DNA of 64,000 nucleotides, from contig NZ_JAMBOO010000001.1 of assembly GCF_023715895.1 (NCBI RefSeq), forward strand, positions 62,001-126,000, read 5' to 3'. Shown here piece by piece: positions 53,331-63,762 of the stretch. Numbering within the stretch: position 1 is the first letter of the stretch; every line of letters starts with the position of its first letter. The notes below the pieces were generated by a model, which was not told where the DNA came from, did not search any database, and saw only the letters and a list, made by a program, of their open reading frames with translations. Position numbers and translations under genes: made by a program. This DNA comes from Domibacillus indicus. GTDB lineage: Bacteria; Bacillota; Bacilli; Bacillales; Domibacillaceae.

Positions 53331-54416
53331 TTAGTCAAATGTAATGGTGTTAACCGTATCGCGGTCAAGGCGAAGGATTACTTCTCCAAGCAGCTTCACG
53401 GCGTTTTCATAATCATCACGGTGAAGCATGGCCGCATGAGAATGGATGTAGCGTGTAGCAATGGTAACAGACAGCGTCGGAACGCCATTGCCTGTTTTAT
53501 GAATTTCCCCTGAATCTGTTCCGCCGCCTGCCATAGCGTCAAACTGGTAAGGAATATTTAATTCATCGGCTACATCCGTTACAAAGTCACGCAGTCCTTT
53601 GTGGGATACCATTGATGCATCATACAAAATAATCTGCGGGCCTTTGCCCATTTTTCCCATTGCCTCTTTTTCTGTTACCCCTGGTGTATCGCCGGCAATG
53701 CCAACATCGACGCCAAATGCGATATCCGGGCCAATTTGGTGAGCGGATGTTTTCGCACCGCGCAGGCCGACCTCTTCCTGTACCGTTCCAACACCGTACA
53801 CGATATTCGCATGCTGTTTATCTTTTACGTACTTCATCACATCAATGGCGATCGCACAGCCGATTCGGTTGTCCCAAGCTTTAGCCAGCAGCATTTTTTC
53901 ATTGTTCATAACAGTAAATTCAAAGTAAGGAACGACCATGTCGCCAGGACGCACGCCCCATTCTGAAGCTTCTTCGCGGCTTGATGCGCCGATATCGATA
54001 AACATGTCTTTAATATCAACCGGTTTTTTGCGTGCTTCAGCCGGCAAAATGTGCGGCGGCTTTGAGCCGATCACGCCTGTAATATCTCCTTTGCGCGTCA
54101 CGATCGTAACGCGCTGGGCGAGCATTACCTGGCTCCACCATCCGCCGACGGTTTGAAAACGAATAAACCCTTTGTCATCAATGCGTGTAACCATAAAGCC
54201 GACTTCATCCAGGTGCCCAGCCACCATGATTTTCGGGCCGTTTGCATCCCCGGTTTTTTTGGCGATCAAGCTGCCAAGGCCGTCTGTTGTCACTTCTTCT
54301 GCAAATGGCTCAATGTATTTTTGCATGACTTCCCGCGCTTCACGTTCATTCCCGGCAATCCCTTTTGCATCCGTTAGCTCTTTTAGCATCGTTAACGTTT
54401 CATCGAGTTTCTTCAT
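53331..54416 (-). CDS. ysdC: M42-family aminopeptidase YsdC
   Basis: 361 residues, the B. subtilis length. Dinuclear metal sites: [31 protein letters not shown] and a final [11 protein letters not shown]. Glutamyl aminopeptidase/endoglucanase-M type, cytosolic peptide breakdown. Confidence 0.94.
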   Translation of the reverse strand: MKKLDETLTMLKELTDAKGIAGNEREAREVMQKYIEPFAEEVTTDGLGSLIAKKTGDANGPKIMVAGHLDEVGFMVTRIDDKGFIRFQTVGGWWSQVMLAQRVTIVTRKGDITGVIGSKPPHILPAEARKKPVDIKDMFIDIGASSREEASEWGVRPGDMVVPYFEFTVMNNEKMLLAKAWDNRIGCAIAIDVMKYVKDKQHANIVYGVGTVQEEVGLRGAKTSAHQIGPDIAFGVDVGIAGDTPGVTEKEAMGKMGKGPQIILYDASMVSHKGLRDFVTDVADELNIPYQFDAMAGGGTDSGEIHKTGNGVPTLSVTIATRYIHSHAAMLHRDDYENAVKLLGEVILRLDRDTVNTITFD

Positions 54417-54436
54417 TATAAATAAAGTCCCCTTTC

Positions 54437-54922
54437 TTAGTAGCCCGACTGCTGGCGCTTATAGTTTACTTCATTTTTGGCGATATACGCCTGTTCCACT
54501 TCTTCTGCTGAAAATCCAAGCATATCCCCCAATGTAAAGAAACGGTCAAGCAGGGATTGATACGCTTCTTTTGTTTTATCACGGTGGAAGGTATGAACGG
54601 CTTCTGTGACAAGCAAAAACTGGTCCGTTGCCGTTTTTGCAGGCTGCTGGGACGCCGGCACCGCATCTGTCAGGTCAGCTAAAATGCCGAGTGACAGAAT
54701 AAAATGTACGCCGTCTACAAATTCTTCTAAAATGATTCCCCGCTCTGACGGCCCTTTTGTACTCCAAAATTTAAAGCATCTCGTTTCATTAGCCAGTTCA
54801 CCAATTTCAACAAGCAGAGCGAGCACTTTTTGGTTAAACAAATCCGTTCCTTCCAGATTGTGTTCCTTTTCTATGTATGAATCGAGCCCGCGCTGCATTT
54901 CAAACAATGTATTCATATTCAA
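54437..54922 (-). CDS. dUTPase-like protein (dimeric all-alpha NTP pyrophosphatase family)
   Basis: 161 residues, helical. EIGELANE and EEFVDGVHF give the ExxxE and ExxxD metal ligands of the all-alpha dUTPase/MazG superfamily, with FKFWS between. Would hydrolyse dUTP to keep uracil out of DNA. The TTG start overlaps the upstream TGA as TTGA and has AGGAGG nine bases before it. This place is held by another gene (ysdB) in B. subtilis. Confidence 0.85.
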   Translation of the reverse strand: MNMNTLFEMQRGLDSYIEKEHNLEGTDLFNQKVLALLVEIGELANETRCFKFWSTKGPSERGIILEEFVDGVHFILSLGILADLTDAVPASQQPAKTATDQFLLVTEAVHTFHRDKTKEAYQSLLDRFFTLGDMLGFSAEEVEQAYIAKNEVNYKRQQSGY

Positions 54923-55185
54923 ATGGCTGTTCCTCCTATCATTGCTAACACCATTAAATCCATAACGGCAAGAACCGGCATTCCGTATTTAAAGGATGCA
55001 TGCTTCGTTTTATGCCGGTACGTCTGCATGGCCACCCATCCGCCCGGTGCACCGCCAAGCAAAGCCAGCAGCCAGAGCGTCCTTTCCCGGGTTCGGTACA
55101 GCCGTTTTTGCGCTTTTTTCTTATCATTTGCCATCGTTATGTAGGCAATCATATTAATAAAAATAAAATAAATGAAGACCATCAC
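54919..55185 (-). CDS. ysdA: DUF1294 membrane protein YsdA
   Basis: 88 residues. Two or three hydrophobic segments surround the family motif LLGGAPGGWVAMQTYRHKTKH. Function unknown. Coupled to the dUTPase gene. Confidence 0.88.
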   Translation of the reverse strand: MMVFIYFIFINMIAYITMANDKKKAQKRLYRTRERTLWLLALLGGAPGGWVAMQTYRHKTKHASFKYGMPVLAVMDLMVLAMIGGTAI

Positions 55186-55353
55186 TATCTGCTCTCCTCC
55201 TTCCCTATTTTAACAAACTTTTCCCGAAACAGCCTAATTTGGAGAACAAGCGAAACAAATCTTTTATCAGCCGGCTGCTTTCCTGAAGCTGATGATGTAA
55301 AAAACTGTTCATTCGGCTCGTTGCTTTTACAGGCCGTTAAACCCAATAGGTAT

Positions 55354-55386
55354 AAAAAAACCGCCCTGACGGATCAGGACGGTTTT
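55354..55386 (-). terminator. Terminator after rplT
   Basis: AAAACCG-CCTGA pairs with TCAGG-CGGTTTT (a single mismatch) and is followed by seven Ts; eight bases beyond the rplT stop. Confidence 0.85.
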
Positions 55387-55393
55387 GAGGTTA

Positions 55394-55750
55394 TTAACCT
55401 AGTTGTTTTTTTGCAGCGTCTGCAAGCTGTGCAAATCCTTGCGCATCGCTAACAGCAAGATCAGCAAGCATTTTGCGGTTTACTTCGATACCCGCAAGCT
55501 TCAAACCGTGCATTAAACGGCTGTAAGAAAGACCATTTGTACGAGCAGCTGCGTTAATACGAGTGATCCACAATTTGCGGAAATCACGTTTTTTGTTACG
55601 GCGATCCCGGTATGCATATTGCAGGGATTTCATAACTTGTTGGTTGGCAACTTTATATAAACGATGTTTCGAACCGAAATAACCTTTTGCTAATTTAAGA
55701 ACCTTTTTACGACGTTTGCGTGTTACAGTACCGCCTTTTACGCGTGGCAT
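55394..55750 (-). CDS. rplT: 50S ribosomal protein L20
   Basis: 118 residues, highly basic N-terminus ([18 protein letters not shown]) and C-terminal [16 protein letters not shown]. Binds 23S rRNA early in assembly and, in B. subtilis, represses its own operon through the leader. Confidence 0.97.
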   Translation of the reverse strand: MPRVKGGTVTRKRRKKVLKLAKGYFGSKHRLYKVANQQVMKSLQYAYRDRRNKKRDFRKLWITRINAAARTNGLSYSRLMHGLKLAGIEVNRKMLADLAVSDAQGFAQLADAAKKQLG

Positions 55751-55785
55751 ACTATTTCCCTCCTAATGATGTTACGTTAATTTTC

Positions 55786-55983
55786 TTACAGATTGTCAAG
55801 CATGTGGCGAATGCGTTTGAAATCGCCTTTTGATACAAGAGCGCCTTTGCGCAATTTACGTTTTTGTTTTTGAGATTTGTTCGCGAACAAGTGGCTTGTG
55901 TAACCGTGTGAACGTTTCAGTTTACCTGAACCTGTTTTCTTGAAACGTTTGGCAGAACCACGGTGAGTTTTCATTTTTGGCAT
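55786..55983 (-). CDS. rpmI: 50S ribosomal protein L35
   Basis: 65 residues; [20 protein letters not shown] is universal. Middle gene of infC-rpmI-rplT. Confidence 0.97.
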   Translation of the reverse strand: MPKMKTHRGSAKRFKKTGSGKLKRSHGYTSHLFANKSQKQKRKLRKGALVSKGDFKRIRHMLDNL

Positions 55984-56006
55984 TTCGTCTTCCTCCTCAA
56001 ACTGGT

Positions 56007-56522
56007 TTACTTTTCGTTTTTAGGCGCCATAATAAGGAACATACTACGGCCGTCCATTTTCGGCTTGGACTCAATAGTCGCAACTTCCTTGCACGCTTCT
56101 GCAAAGCGGTCAAGTACACGCTGGCCGATTTCTTTATGCGTAATCGCACGTCCTTTGAATCGGATCGATGCTTTTACTTTGTCACCTTTTTCCAAGAACT
56201 TAATCGCATTGCGAAGCTTGGTATTAAAATCGTGGTCATCAATCGTTGGACTGAAGCGCACTTCTTTTAATTGGATGATTTTCTGGTTTTTGCGGGCTTC
56301 CTTATCTTTCTTCTGCTGTTCGAACTTGAATTTGCCATAATCCATAATACGGGCTACAGGCGGTTTCGCGTTCGGAGCAACAAGCACAAGATCAAGATTT
56401 ACGCGGGCAGCAATTTCAAGCGCTTCGCGTTTTTGTTTAATGCCGAGCTGATCGCCGTTTTGATCGATCAAGCGTACTTCACGGGCACGGATGCCTTCGT
56501 TTAAATTCATATCTTTGCTAAT
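56007..56522 (-). CDS. infC: Translation initiation factor IF-3 (AUU start)
   Basis: 172 residues beginning (M)[17 protein letters not shown]. The initiation codon is ATT at 56522, six bases after GGAGGTGG; no ATG/GTG/TTG fits the ribosome binding site and homology. AUU starts on infC permit IF-3 to discriminate against its own mRNA, as known in E. coli and bacilli. N- and C-terminal IF-3 domains joined by a lysine-rich linker ([15 protein letters not shown]). Confidence 0.96.
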   Translation of the reverse strand: MSKDMNLNEGIRAREVRLIDQNGDQLGIKQKREALEIAARVNLDLVLVAPNAKPPVARIMDYGKFKFEQQKKDKEARKNQKIIQLKEVRFSPTIDDHDFNTKLRNAIKFLEKGDKVKASIRFKGRAITHKEIGQRVLDRFAEACKEVATIESKPKMDGRSMFLIMAPKNEK

Positions 56523-56735
56523 AACAAGCCACCTCCGGGTCATTTTAAAAACACTATTTAAAAGAGAAGCGCACTGCTGCATGAAAAAAGCGAGGCATCT
56601 AAAAGTAGATGCCCCGCTAGTAAAAAGCTGTCCAAAACAGCTTAGTCGTTTTACCATGTCAACCTGCCAACTTTTCTGTCAGACGAGGTGAGAAGCGGGT
56701 GCTTCTGCTTTCTTTTATTATGTGTTTCATTCACC
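56523..56735 (-). promoter_or_regulatory. infC leader (L20-type autoregulatory region) with internal terminator
   Basis: Between the promoter and infC, a strong hairpin GCGGGGCATCTA/TAGATGCCTCGC followed by six Ts (56584-56617) can end transcription early. The stem AGCTGT-TTTGG-ACAGCT and further pairing lie just upstream. In B. subtilis ribosomal protein L20 binds this leader to cause premature termination. The L20-binding fold itself I cannot verify by eye. Confidence 0.75.
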
Positions 56736-56741
56736 TAAGTA

Positions 56742-56770
56742 ACTATATCATATCCTCTTTCAAATGTCCA
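56742..56770 (-). promoter_or_regulatory. Sigma-A promoter of infC-rpmI-rplT
   Basis: On the minus strand TGGACA (56765-56770), 17-bp spacer, TATAGT (56742-56747), with TG at the extended -10 position. Confidence 0.75.
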
Positions 56771-56840
56771 GAAGACAAATTGAAAGAACCAACGTTTTAA
56801 ATAATACCATTGCTTTTTAAAAAAAACAATAGTTTTTTTC

Positions 56841-58772
56841 TTAACGTTTGCCTTCTTTTTGAACAAGGTCGCGGAAAGCGTCAAATGACATCGTCTCAGA
56901 CTGCTGTTCACCGTACTTGCGGACATTCACTGTACCGCTCTCAAGCTCTTTATCACCCACTACGAGCATGTACGGAATTTTCTTCATTTGCGATTCACGG
57001 ATTTTATACCCGAGCTTTTCTTCACGGCTGTCCATTTCGACACGGATGCCGGCTGCTTTCAGCTCATCCTGTAACTTTCTTGCATAGTCGTAGTGAACCT
57101 CATTGGAAACAGGAATGATTTGAACCTGAACCGGTGCAAGCCATGTCGGGAATGCTCCCTTGTATTCTTCAATCAAAAACGCAACAAAGCGTTCCATTGT
57201 GGAAACAACACCGCGGTGAATAACAACCGGACGGTGCTGCTTGCCGTCTTCACCCACATATGTTAAGTCAAAGCGTTCCGGAAGAAGGAAATCCAGCTGT
57301 ACAGTAGACAAAGTTTCTTCTTTGCCAAGCGCTGTTTTCACCTGTACGTCAAGCTTCGGACCGTAGAACGCCGCTTCATCTTCTGCTTCTACGTACTCCA
57401 TGCCAAGCTCATCCATTGCGTCTTTCAGCATCGCTTGTGCTTTTTCCCACATTTCATCATCATCGTAGTATTTCTCTGTGTTTTCCGGATCACGGTAAGA
57501 TAAGCGGAACGAGTAATCATTTAAGTCAAAATCTTTATAAACAGACAGGATCAGCTCGACAACACGTTTGAGTTCATCTTTGATTTGGTCTGGACGAACA
57601 AAGATGTGGGCGTCATTCAATGTCATCCCGCGAACACGCTGCAGGCCGGCAAGGGCGCCTGACATTTCATAGCGGTGCATTGTGCCAAGTTCAGCAATAC
57701 GGATCGGCAGCTCGCGGTAGCTGTGAATGTCATTTTTATAAATCATCATGTGATGCGGGCAGTTCATTGGGCGAAGAACAAGATCCTCGTTGTCCATTTC
57801 CATGACCGGGAACATACCATCCTGATAATGATCCCAGTGGCCGCTTGTTTTGTAAAGTTCAACGCTTCCCATTACCGGTGTGTATACATGGTCATAACCG
57901 AGGCTTACTTCTTTATCGACAATGTAGCGCTCGATAATACGGCGGATGGTTGCACCTTTTGGCAGCCAAAGCGGCAGACCCTGTCCGACCTTCTGGGAAT
58001 TTGTAAACAAATCAAGCTCTTTTCCAATTTTGCGGTGATCGCGCTCTTTTGCTTCTTCAATCATTTTCAAGTGATGCTCAAGGTCTTCCTTTTTAAAGAA
58101 AGCCGTGCCGTAAATACGCTGAAGCATTTTGTTGTCTGAATTACCGCGCCAGTATGCACCGGCGATGTTAAGCAGCTTAAATTCTTTTAACTTTCCAGTG
58201 GACGGAACGTGTACACCGCGGCATAGATCGGTGAAATCACCCTGCTCATACAGTGTAACCGTTTCGTTCTCCGGAATTGCTTCAAGAAGCTCCAGCTTGT
58301 ATTCATCATCAATTTCTTTGAAAAACTGCTCTGCTTCCGCGCGTGATACTTCTTTGCGGATAACCGGCACGTTTTCGTTAATGATTTTCTTCATTTCTTT
58401 TTCGATTTTCGGCAAATCTTCCGGTGTAATGGATTCATCCAGATCAATATCATAATAAAAGCCGCCTTCAATAACCGGACCCACACCAAGCTTGACTTTG
58501 TCGGCTCCGTAAACACGTTTGATCGCCTGCGCCATCAAGTGTGCTGTACTGTGGCGAAGCACTTCAAGCGCGTCAGCATGCTCAGGTGTAATAATTTCAA
58601 TCGCGCCATCCTGCTCGATCGGTGTTTTTAAATCAATAAACTGTCCTGATACTTTGCCGGCAAGTGCTTTTTTACGCAGGCCTGGGCTGATCGACTGCGC
58701 AACCTCTTCCATTGTTGTTCCAGACGCAAATTCCTTTACAGCGCCGTCTGGGAATGTTAATTGAATCGACAT
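56841..58772 (-). CDS. thrS: Threonyl-tRNA synthetase
   Basis: 643 residues, the B. subtilis ThrS length. N-terminal TGS domain, editing domain ([12 protein letters not shown] zinc/His motif), class II core with [30 protein letters not shown] and [16 protein letters not shown]-terminal anticodon domain. ATG 58772 has AAGGAGG upstream. A short weak A/T hairpin follows the gene at 56818-56838. Confidence 0.97.
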   Translation of the reverse strand: MSIQLTFPDGAVKEFASGTTMEEVAQSISPGLRKKALAGKVSGQFIDLKTPIEQDGAIEIITPEHADALEVLRHSTAHLMAQAIKRVYGADKVKLGVGPVIEGGFYYDIDLDESITPEDLPKIEKEMKKIINENVPVIRKEVSRAEAEQFFKEIDDEYKLELLEAIPENETVTLYEQGDFTDLCRGVHVPSTGKLKEFKLLNIAGAYWRGNSDNKMLQRIYGTAFFKKEDLEHHLKMIEEAKERDHRKIGKELDLFTNSQKVGQGLPLWLPKGATIRRIIERYIVDKEVSLGYDHVYTPVMGSVELYKTSGHWDHYQDGMFPVMEMDNEDLVLRPMNCPHHMMIYKNDIHSYRELPIRIAELGTMHRYEMSGALAGLQRVRGMTLNDAHIFVRPDQIKDELKRVVELILSVYKDFDLNDYSFRLSYRDPENTEKYYDDDEMWEKAQAMLKDAMDELGMEYVEAEDEAAFYGPKLDVQVKTALGKEETLSTVQLDFLLPERFDLTYVGEDGKQHRPVVIHRGVVSTMERFVAFLIEEYKGAFPTWLAPVQVQIIPVSNEVHYDYARKLQDELKAAGIRVEMDSREEKLGYKIRESQMKKIPYMLVVGDKELESGTVNVRKYGEQQSETMSFDAFRDLVQKEGKR

Positions 58773-59046
58773 TTGTATTTCCTCCTTCTTTTTAAACGAC
58801 AAAAAAACCCCGCTCCTTCATAAACGAAGGGGCGAGGTTTAATCGCGGTTCCACCCAACTTTCCGGAAAATTCCCGGCTCAATTACAGTCAGATAACGGT
58901 CTGGTGCCGCCGCTTCTTACTTTCAGGTTCAGAAGCAGAGCTCGAGGGTGGTGAATTCATTTGTTTCGACGGGAAAGTTGCAGCTCATCGCTTTCCCTCT
59001 CTGTAGACGTCTCAAATGAAACATGTCCCTGTCTTCGCTTTTCATA
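58773..59046 (-). promoter_or_regulatory. T-box riboswitch, threonine specific, before thrS
   Basis: T-box sequence GGGTGGAACCGCG at 58844-58856 (minus strand), terminator stem with CCTCGCCCCTTC/GAAGGAGCGGGG and seven Ts at 58800-58840. Specifier probably ACC (58950-58952) in TTCACCACC. Responds to uncharged tRNA-Thr. Confidence 0.92.
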
Positions 59047-59053
59047 TGACGTT

Positions 59054-59082
59054 ATTATAGTCTCCCTCTCACTCAAAATCAA
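59054..59082 (-). promoter_or_regulatory. Sigma-A promoter of thrS
   Basis: On the minus strand TTGATT (59077-59082), 17-bp spacer, TATAAT (59054-59059). A CTCACTC/GAGTGAG inverted repeat covers the -35 region. Confidence 0.85.
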
Positions 59083-59091
59083 GAGTGAGTT

Positions 59092-60018
59092 TTAGTGCCG
59101 GCGGTTCATACCGGTCAGTTCCACTGGCGTGGTCAAAAACTTAATGCGTTCCATAATGCGTGCTGCTTTCAGCTCTTCGGATTCACCGCGCTGTGAATGC
59201 GTCAAGTGATGCTCAAGCTCACTATAATTAAAGTTAGAGGTAAACAAAACCGGAAGTCCTTCAAGCATACGGTGCTGCAGAATCGTGCCGAGTATATCGT
59301 CGCGAATCCAGCTCGACATCGTTTCTGCCCCAATATCGTCAATCATTAAAACAGGCGCGGATTTCACCGCTTCAATTTTCTCTCCCGTTGAATGATCGTT
59401 AAGCGACTGTTTCATTTCACGGACAAACTCCGGAAAATAAACGATCATGGATGCAATATGCTTCTCGGCCAATTCATTGGCGATAGCACCAAATAAAAAG
59501 GATTTACCGACGCCGAATTTCCCATGTATATATAAACCTTTAGAAGCCTGCCCAAGCGCGTAGCTGTCAACAAAATCTTTTGCCATTGAAACCGCATCTA
59601 TTCTGCTTTCATCATCCAGCTCCACTTGATCAAATGTAGCTTTTAAAACGTCTCCCGGCATATAGAGGCTTTTCACGTGCCGGCGCAAATGTTTCATTTC
59701 ATCATCCCGAATTTTACGAGAACAGCGCTTGTAATCCAGTTCAACTGCCTGGTAACGCATGGAAAGCTCCGGCTCAAAGCCCGGCATCATGTTCACACAC
59801 CCGTCAAGAGATGGGCATTTCCCACAGCCGCGGCTTTGGGATACATACTCATATAGTTTGACCATCGCGCGTGTTACTTCCCGTTCACCAAGATTGTGTT
59901 CTTTAATAAATTTCTGGACCGTTTTGTCTGCCAGCACTTCCCGTTTTGTCTGCTCATATTGTTCTGCAAACCCGGGCGACGTTTTAATACTCCCGAGTGC
60001 TTCGTTAATCTTTTTCAC
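59092..60018 (-). CDS. dnaI: Primosomal protein DnaI, helicase loader
   Basis: 308 residues. N-terminal zinc-binding region with CGKC and C, C-terminal AAA+ with GKFGVGKS and VLMIDDIGAE. Loads the DnaC helicase with DnaB and DnaD. GTG start overlaps the dnaB end by 14 bases. Confidence 0.95.
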   Translation of the reverse strand: MKKINEALGSIKTSPGFAEQYEQTKREVLADKTVQKFIKEHNLGEREVTRAMVKLYEYVSQSRGCGKCPSLDGCVNMMPGFEPELSMRYQAVELDYKRCSRKIRDDEMKHLRRHVKSLYMPGDVLKATFDQVELDDESRIDAVSMAKDFVDSYALGQASKGLYIHGKFGVGKSFLFGAIANELAEKHIASMIVYFPEFVREMKQSLNDHSTGEKIEAVKSAPVLMIDDIGAETMSSWIRDDILGTILQHRMLEGLPVLFTSNFNYSELEHHLTHSQRGESEELKAARIMERIKFLTTPVELTGMNRRH

Positions 60019-61408
60019 CGGCCGACGCCCCCTCTTTCCGTTTTCTCAATTCTTCCTGCAGCTTGCGTTTCTTCGCTTCAAAGTCTTCGCTTTGTTTAGG
60101 CCGCTCTTTTTCTGTGTCTTTTTCTTTTTCCTTTTCCGTAAACCAGGCTGGCAGTTTTTCCTGGCGAACTGCTTTGCGGTTTCCATAGGATGATGAGGTG
60201 CTCTTTGGCTTTGTCCATTCCTTCGGCTGCTTTTGTTCCGTTTTTGCCAGTTCAATACCCTCTTTGGCCGTTTTTACTTTTTTGCGTGCCCACTGGGCGG
60301 CAATTTTGTCCATAAAGCTTTTAGACAGCTTCATATTTGATTTCAGCATAACATATTGAATGAGCGCATTCATTACACCCGGCGTAAAATCGTACTGCAG
60401 CATCACCTGCTCAATAAGCTTCATATCTACCGATGAGGGCGCTTTATCTGATATATCGATCATCATTTGATAGGGGGTAACCGATTCACAATGAAGGATC
60501 AGCTTTTCTTCTTTTGTTTTCGGCTCACCCGCTTCTTTAAGCTCCTGGCTTCCCATGCGCGGTGTCATGTCTGGAAGGCGCCCGCCTGATTCAAACTGAT
60601 AGGCATTACGCGCAGATTTCCGAAGTTCCTCCACCTCAATTTCATCCTGCTCGTTTATCGAAGACAAAACCAGGTTCTTCATATCAAGCGGTTGAATGCC
60701 ATATAAAAAAGACAATTTTTTAATCGTTTCTTTAATAAAGGGGGTGAGGGCAGATGCCGGAATCAAGGCGTCTTTAAGAGCCCGTTCAAGCGCTGAAAAG
60801 TCAAAGGACTCATTTAAAACAGGTCCTGTTTTAGTTCCTTTTGAAGCGAGGCGGGTACCCGGCTCCGGCGCACTGTCTATTTCTGCTTCCTGCATTTCTG
60901 TATACCCTGTTGAAAAAACGTCCGGAAAAGCATGGGTCACATCCTGATAATCAGGCGACTTCGGCTCCCGGTCGCAAAATATCCGCTTCAGCCTCAAAAA
61001 ATGAGGACGGCCAATTTTCCGGTATAAAAAAACGTTTAAAAGGCCGTCTGTAAAAAATTGGTCTGGAGCAAGAGGCGGCAGCAGCTCATAAAGAAATTCG
61101 CGGTTTTCTCCTGTTTTTTTCACATAGGTTTTCAGTAAGCCAATCCCTTCCAGCTTAAGCCGGTCTTCGTATATTTGCTGCGGACTGCAGCCGAGTGTAT
61201 TCATTAAATGATAGTGCAGAGCACTCTCAGACGACAGCTTGCCGTCCTCTACTTCCGCATACATGGTCATGTATAAGCTGAGTGCCTGGGCACCGATCAG
61301 CGGCTGGTACAACAGCGCAACCACTTTTTGTTCAAGGCTGTCTACACAGCCGGACACTGTCACCCTATAAGCATCGGCGGGCTGCATTTCATTCCAGTGC
61401 CGATTCAT
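60005..61408 (-). CDS. dnaB: Replication initiation membrane attachment protein DnaB
   Basis: 467 residues (B. subtilis 472). DnaB/DnaD-type winged-helix N-terminus and the C-terminal DDBH2 region (LHCESVTPYQMMIDISDKAP...LPPGVMNALIQYV-like), then a charged tail. ATG 61408 has GAGGTG six bases upstream. Co-loads helicase at oriC with DnaI. Confidence 0.95.
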   Translation of the reverse strand: MNRHWNEMQPADAYRVTVSGCVDSLEQKVVALLYQPLIGAQALSLYMTMYAEVEDGKLSSESALHYHLMNTLGCSPQQIYEDRLKLEGIGLLKTYVKKTGENREFLYELLPPLAPDQFFTDGLLNVFLYRKIGRPHFLRLKRIFCDREPKSPDYQDVTHAFPDVFSTGYTEMQEAEIDSAPEPGTRLASKGTKTGPVLNESFDFSALERALKDALIPASALTPFIKETIKKLSFLYGIQPLDMKNLVLSSINEQDEIEVEELRKSARNAYQFESGGRLPDMTPRMGSQELKEAGEPKTKEEKLILHCESVTPYQMMIDISDKAPSSVDMKLIEQVMLQYDFTPGVMNALIQYVMLKSNMKLSKSFMDKIAAQWARKKVKTAKEGIELAKTEQKQPKEWTKPKSTSSSYGNRKAVRQEKLPAWFTEKEKEKDTEKERPKQSEDFEAKKRKLQEELRKRKEGASAGEKD

Positions 61409-61445
61409 ATTCTTCACCTCAAAGTTTCTTAAATAAGAAGAAAAA

Positions 61446-61478
61446 AGCCCGGAGCTCTATCTCTCCCGGGAGTTTATT
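61446..61478 (-). terminator. Partial terminator between nrdR and dnaB
   Basis: CCCGGGAG/CTCCGGG with one bulged base, followed by six Ts on the minus strand; it abuts the nrdR stop. Confidence 0.7.
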
Positions 61479-61932
61479 TTTCTTTGTTAATAATTTCTTT
61501 TAATTCATCCAAAAATACGTTAATATCTTTGAATTGCCGGTACACGGACGCAAAACGGACATACGCTACTTCATCAATTTCTGCAAGGCGGTCCATGACC
61601 ATTTCACCGATTGCATCTGACTGCACTTCCGATACACCTTTTGAGCGTAGTTCCTGTTCGATATCAGCGGTCATTTTTTCAAGCGTTCCAAGCGGCACCG
61701 GGCGCTTCTCGCATGCTTTTATCAATCCGCGAAGCATTTTCTCGCGGTTAAATTCTTCGCGCATTCCTTCTTTTTTTACAACGATGAGCGGCATGTGCTC
61801 TACGCGTTCAAAAGTCGTAAACCGGTAGCCGCATTTTTCACATTCACGGCGCCGGCGGATGGAATGCCCGTCATCTGCCGGGCGCGAATCGACAACTTTC
61901 GTCCCGTTAAAACGGCAGTCAGGGCAAATCAT
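61474..61932 (-). CDS. nrdR: Transcriptional repressor NrdR
   Basis: 152 residues. Zinc ribbon ([15 protein letters not shown]...CEKCGYRF), then an ATP-cone ([18 protein letters not shown]). Represses ribonucleotide reductase genes in response to ATP/dATP. The start is ATG 61932: the TTG at 61944 directly abuts GGAG and cannot be used. Confidence 0.95.
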   Translation of the reverse strand: MICPDCRFNGTKVVDSRPADDGHSIRRRRECEKCGYRFTTFERVEHMPLIVVKKEGMREEFNREKMLRGLIKACEKRPVPLGTLEKMTADIEQELRSKGVSEVQSDAIGEMVMDRLAEIDEVAYVRFASVYRQFKDINVFLDELKEIINKEK

Positions 61933-62023
61933 GGCTTTAATCAACTCCGATTTTATTTATATCCTGCAATGTGCAGGTTTCGTTCTTACTCATTATCATA
62001 CTAAAAAAGAGACCTTATGAAAA

Positions 62024-62056
62024 TAAAAAAGAGGCGTATGAAAGTTCATACACCTC
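62024..62056 (-). terminator. Terminator after speD
   Basis: GAGG-GTATGAA/TTCATAC-CCTC on the minus strand, one mismatch, followed by six Ts. Confidence 0.85.
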
Positions 62057-62063
62057 GTTTTGC

Positions 62064-62444
62064 TTACACATTTGCAGTTTCTTTAAGTTGCGTGCGTACC
62101 GGACCCATACCACGCGGCATCTCAATTGTTTCGCGTGTTTCAGCTTCAAGTGCATCTGCAATATAGTTTGCAGCAATGTTCGGATCAAGATCCCCACATG
62201 TATAAACATCAATACTTGCATATCCATGTTCCGGGAAGCTGTGAATCGTTAAATGAGACTCGGAGATAATGACGACTCCACTTACTCCTTGAGGAGCAAA
62301 CTTGTGGAACGCGACTTCGCGAATTTCCGCACCTGATTTAAGAGCGGCGTCGACAAATGTTCTCTCGATGACTTCCATATCGTTTAATTTGTCAAAATTG
62401 CAGCCCCATAATTCTGAAATGACGTGACGACCCATTGTTTCCAT
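62064..62444 (-). CDS. speD: S-adenosylmethionine decarboxylase proenzyme
   Basis: 126 residues. Self-cleavage serine in [16 protein letters not shown] generates the pyruvoyl group; a catalytic Cys follows in DVYTCG. Makes decarboxylated SAM for spermidine synthesis. The leader (62500-62530) contains GTTAG...CTAAC pairing, a possible small hairpin. Confidence 0.96.
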   Translation of the reverse strand: METMGRHVISELWGCNFDKLNDMEVIERTFVDAALKSGAEIREVAFHKFAPQGVSGVVIISESHLTIHSFPEHGYASIDVYTCGDLDPNIAANYIADALEAETRETIEMPRGMGPVRTQLKETANV

Positions 62445-62613
62445 GATCGTTCCCCCTTTTACAAAGTAGTTTTTGAATCAATTGTAAAAGTGATCACTGC
62501 CACGGGGGAAAGTTAGTCCGAAGAGGTCCTAACCCTTTAAGCATTTATTTCACAAAGTTGAGTATACGACCTGTCAAAACATTTTGCAACAAGTTTCTTT
62601 ATTTTTTTCATAG

Positions 62614-62640
62614 AAAAAAGCCTCGGTGGGTACCGGGGCT
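62614..62640 (-). terminator. Terminator after gapB
   Basis: AGCC-CGGT/ACCG-GGCT (one mismatch) with an ACCC loop and six Ts on the minus strand. Confidence 0.8.
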
Positions 62641-62654
62641 TATGTATGAGACAA

Positions 62655-63686
62655 TTAAGCTGAAATATAAACTTTTTTCTTCATTTGTTCTGCCACAAAC
62701 TGAACAAGATCGACAACGCGGCATGAGTAGCCCCATTCATTATCGTACCAGGCAAGCACTTTTACTTTTGTTTCGCCCATGACCATCGTAGTCAGGCCAT
62801 CGATCGTGGAAGAATGAGGGTTTGTATTAAAATCAACCGATACAAGCGGCTCTTCTGTAAAGCCAAGAATACCATTTAATGGACCTGCCGCTGCTTTTTG
62901 AAAGGCTTCGTTTACTTCTTCTGCCGTTACTGGCGTTTTCACATCGACTACCAAGTCTACCAGTGAAACATTAGATGTTGGCACACGCAGGGCCATTCCA
63001 TGCACTTTTCCTTTTAATTGCGGCAGCACAAGAGAAAGTGCTTTTGCTGCTCCAGTTGAAGTCGGAATAATAGACTGAGCGCAGGCACGGGCACGGCGAA
63101 GGTCTTTATGCGGGTTATCAATATTTTTTTGATCATTTGTGTACGCATGAACGGTTGTCATCAATCCATTTTCAATACCGAATTGATCATCCAGTACTTT
63201 TGCGACCGGCGCAAGACAATTTGTTGTGCAGGATGCATTGGAAATAATATGGTGATTATCAATATCAAGTACTTCTTCATTAACCCCCATCACAATAGTG
63301 ACGTCTTCTTCTTTGCCCGGTGCCGTTAAAATGACTTTTTTTGCACCTGCCTGCAGGTGAAGGGCCGCTTTATCGCGGGCATTAAATTTACCTGTTGCTT
63401 CAATCACAATCTCTACTCCAAGTTTGTCCCATGGAAGCTCAAGCGGGTCACGGCTGGATAGAAGCTGCACGCGCTTTCCATTTACAATAAGCGCTTTTTC
63501 TTCAACTTCGATATCCCCTTCGAACTTTCCGTGATTCGTGTCGTATTTAAGCAAATGTGCAAGGGTTTCCGCCGGATAGCTGGCGTTTACCGCAATAATA
63601 TCAAGGTTGTCCTCTAAAATAGCTTTACGAAATACCATACGGCCAATACGTCCAAATCCATTAATGGCTACTTTTGCTTTTGTCAT
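62655..63686 (-). CDS. gapB: Glyceraldehyde-3-phosphate dehydrogenase, gluconeogenic type
   Basis: 343 residues. Rossmann start INGFGRIGRMVFRK, catalytic Cys in SNASCTTNCLAP, HAYTNDQ. The neighbours speD, nrdR and coaE and the CcpN-like operators identify it as the NADP-dependent gluconeogenic GapB, not glycolytic GapA. Confidence 0.95.
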   Translation of the reverse strand: MTKAKVAINGFGRIGRMVFRKAILEDNLDIIAVNASYPAETLAHLLKYDTNHGKFEGDIEVEEKALIVNGKRVQLLSSRDPLELPWDKLGVEIVIEATGKFNARDKAALHLQAGAKKVILTAPGKEEDVTIVMGVNEEVLDIDNHHIISNASCTTNCLAPVAKVLDDQFGIENGLMTTVHAYTNDQKNIDNPHKDLRRARACAQSIIPTSTGAAKALSLVLPQLKGKVHGMALRVPTSNVSLVDLVVDVKTPVTAEEVNEAFQKAAAGPLNGILGFTEEPLVSVDFNTNPHSSTIDGLTTMVMGETKVKVLAWYDNEWGYSCRVVDLVQFVAEQMKKKVYISA

Positions 63687-63707
63687 AAATAAGGCCCTCC
63701 CGCTAAT

Positions 63708-63750
63708 AATGTTATACTTTATATTGATTAACTGAATTTAGTATAACATA
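63708..63750. promoter_or_regulatory. Paired CcpN-type operators at the gapB promoter
   Basis: ATGTTATACT (63709-63718) and its exact reverse complement AGTATAACAT (63740-63749), 31 bp apart. Compared with the CcpN consensus TRTGHYATAYW (from memory), the minus-strand copy TATGTTATACT matches 11/11 and the plus-strand copy 10/11. CcpN represses gapB and pckA in the presence of glucose. Confidence 0.75.
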
Positions 63751-63762
63751 TTAAACGGAAAA

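Noticed and set aside
62500-62530. Possible riboswitch before speD
   Set aside because: Only a five-pair stem with an internal loop is visible and no known riboswitch core fits.
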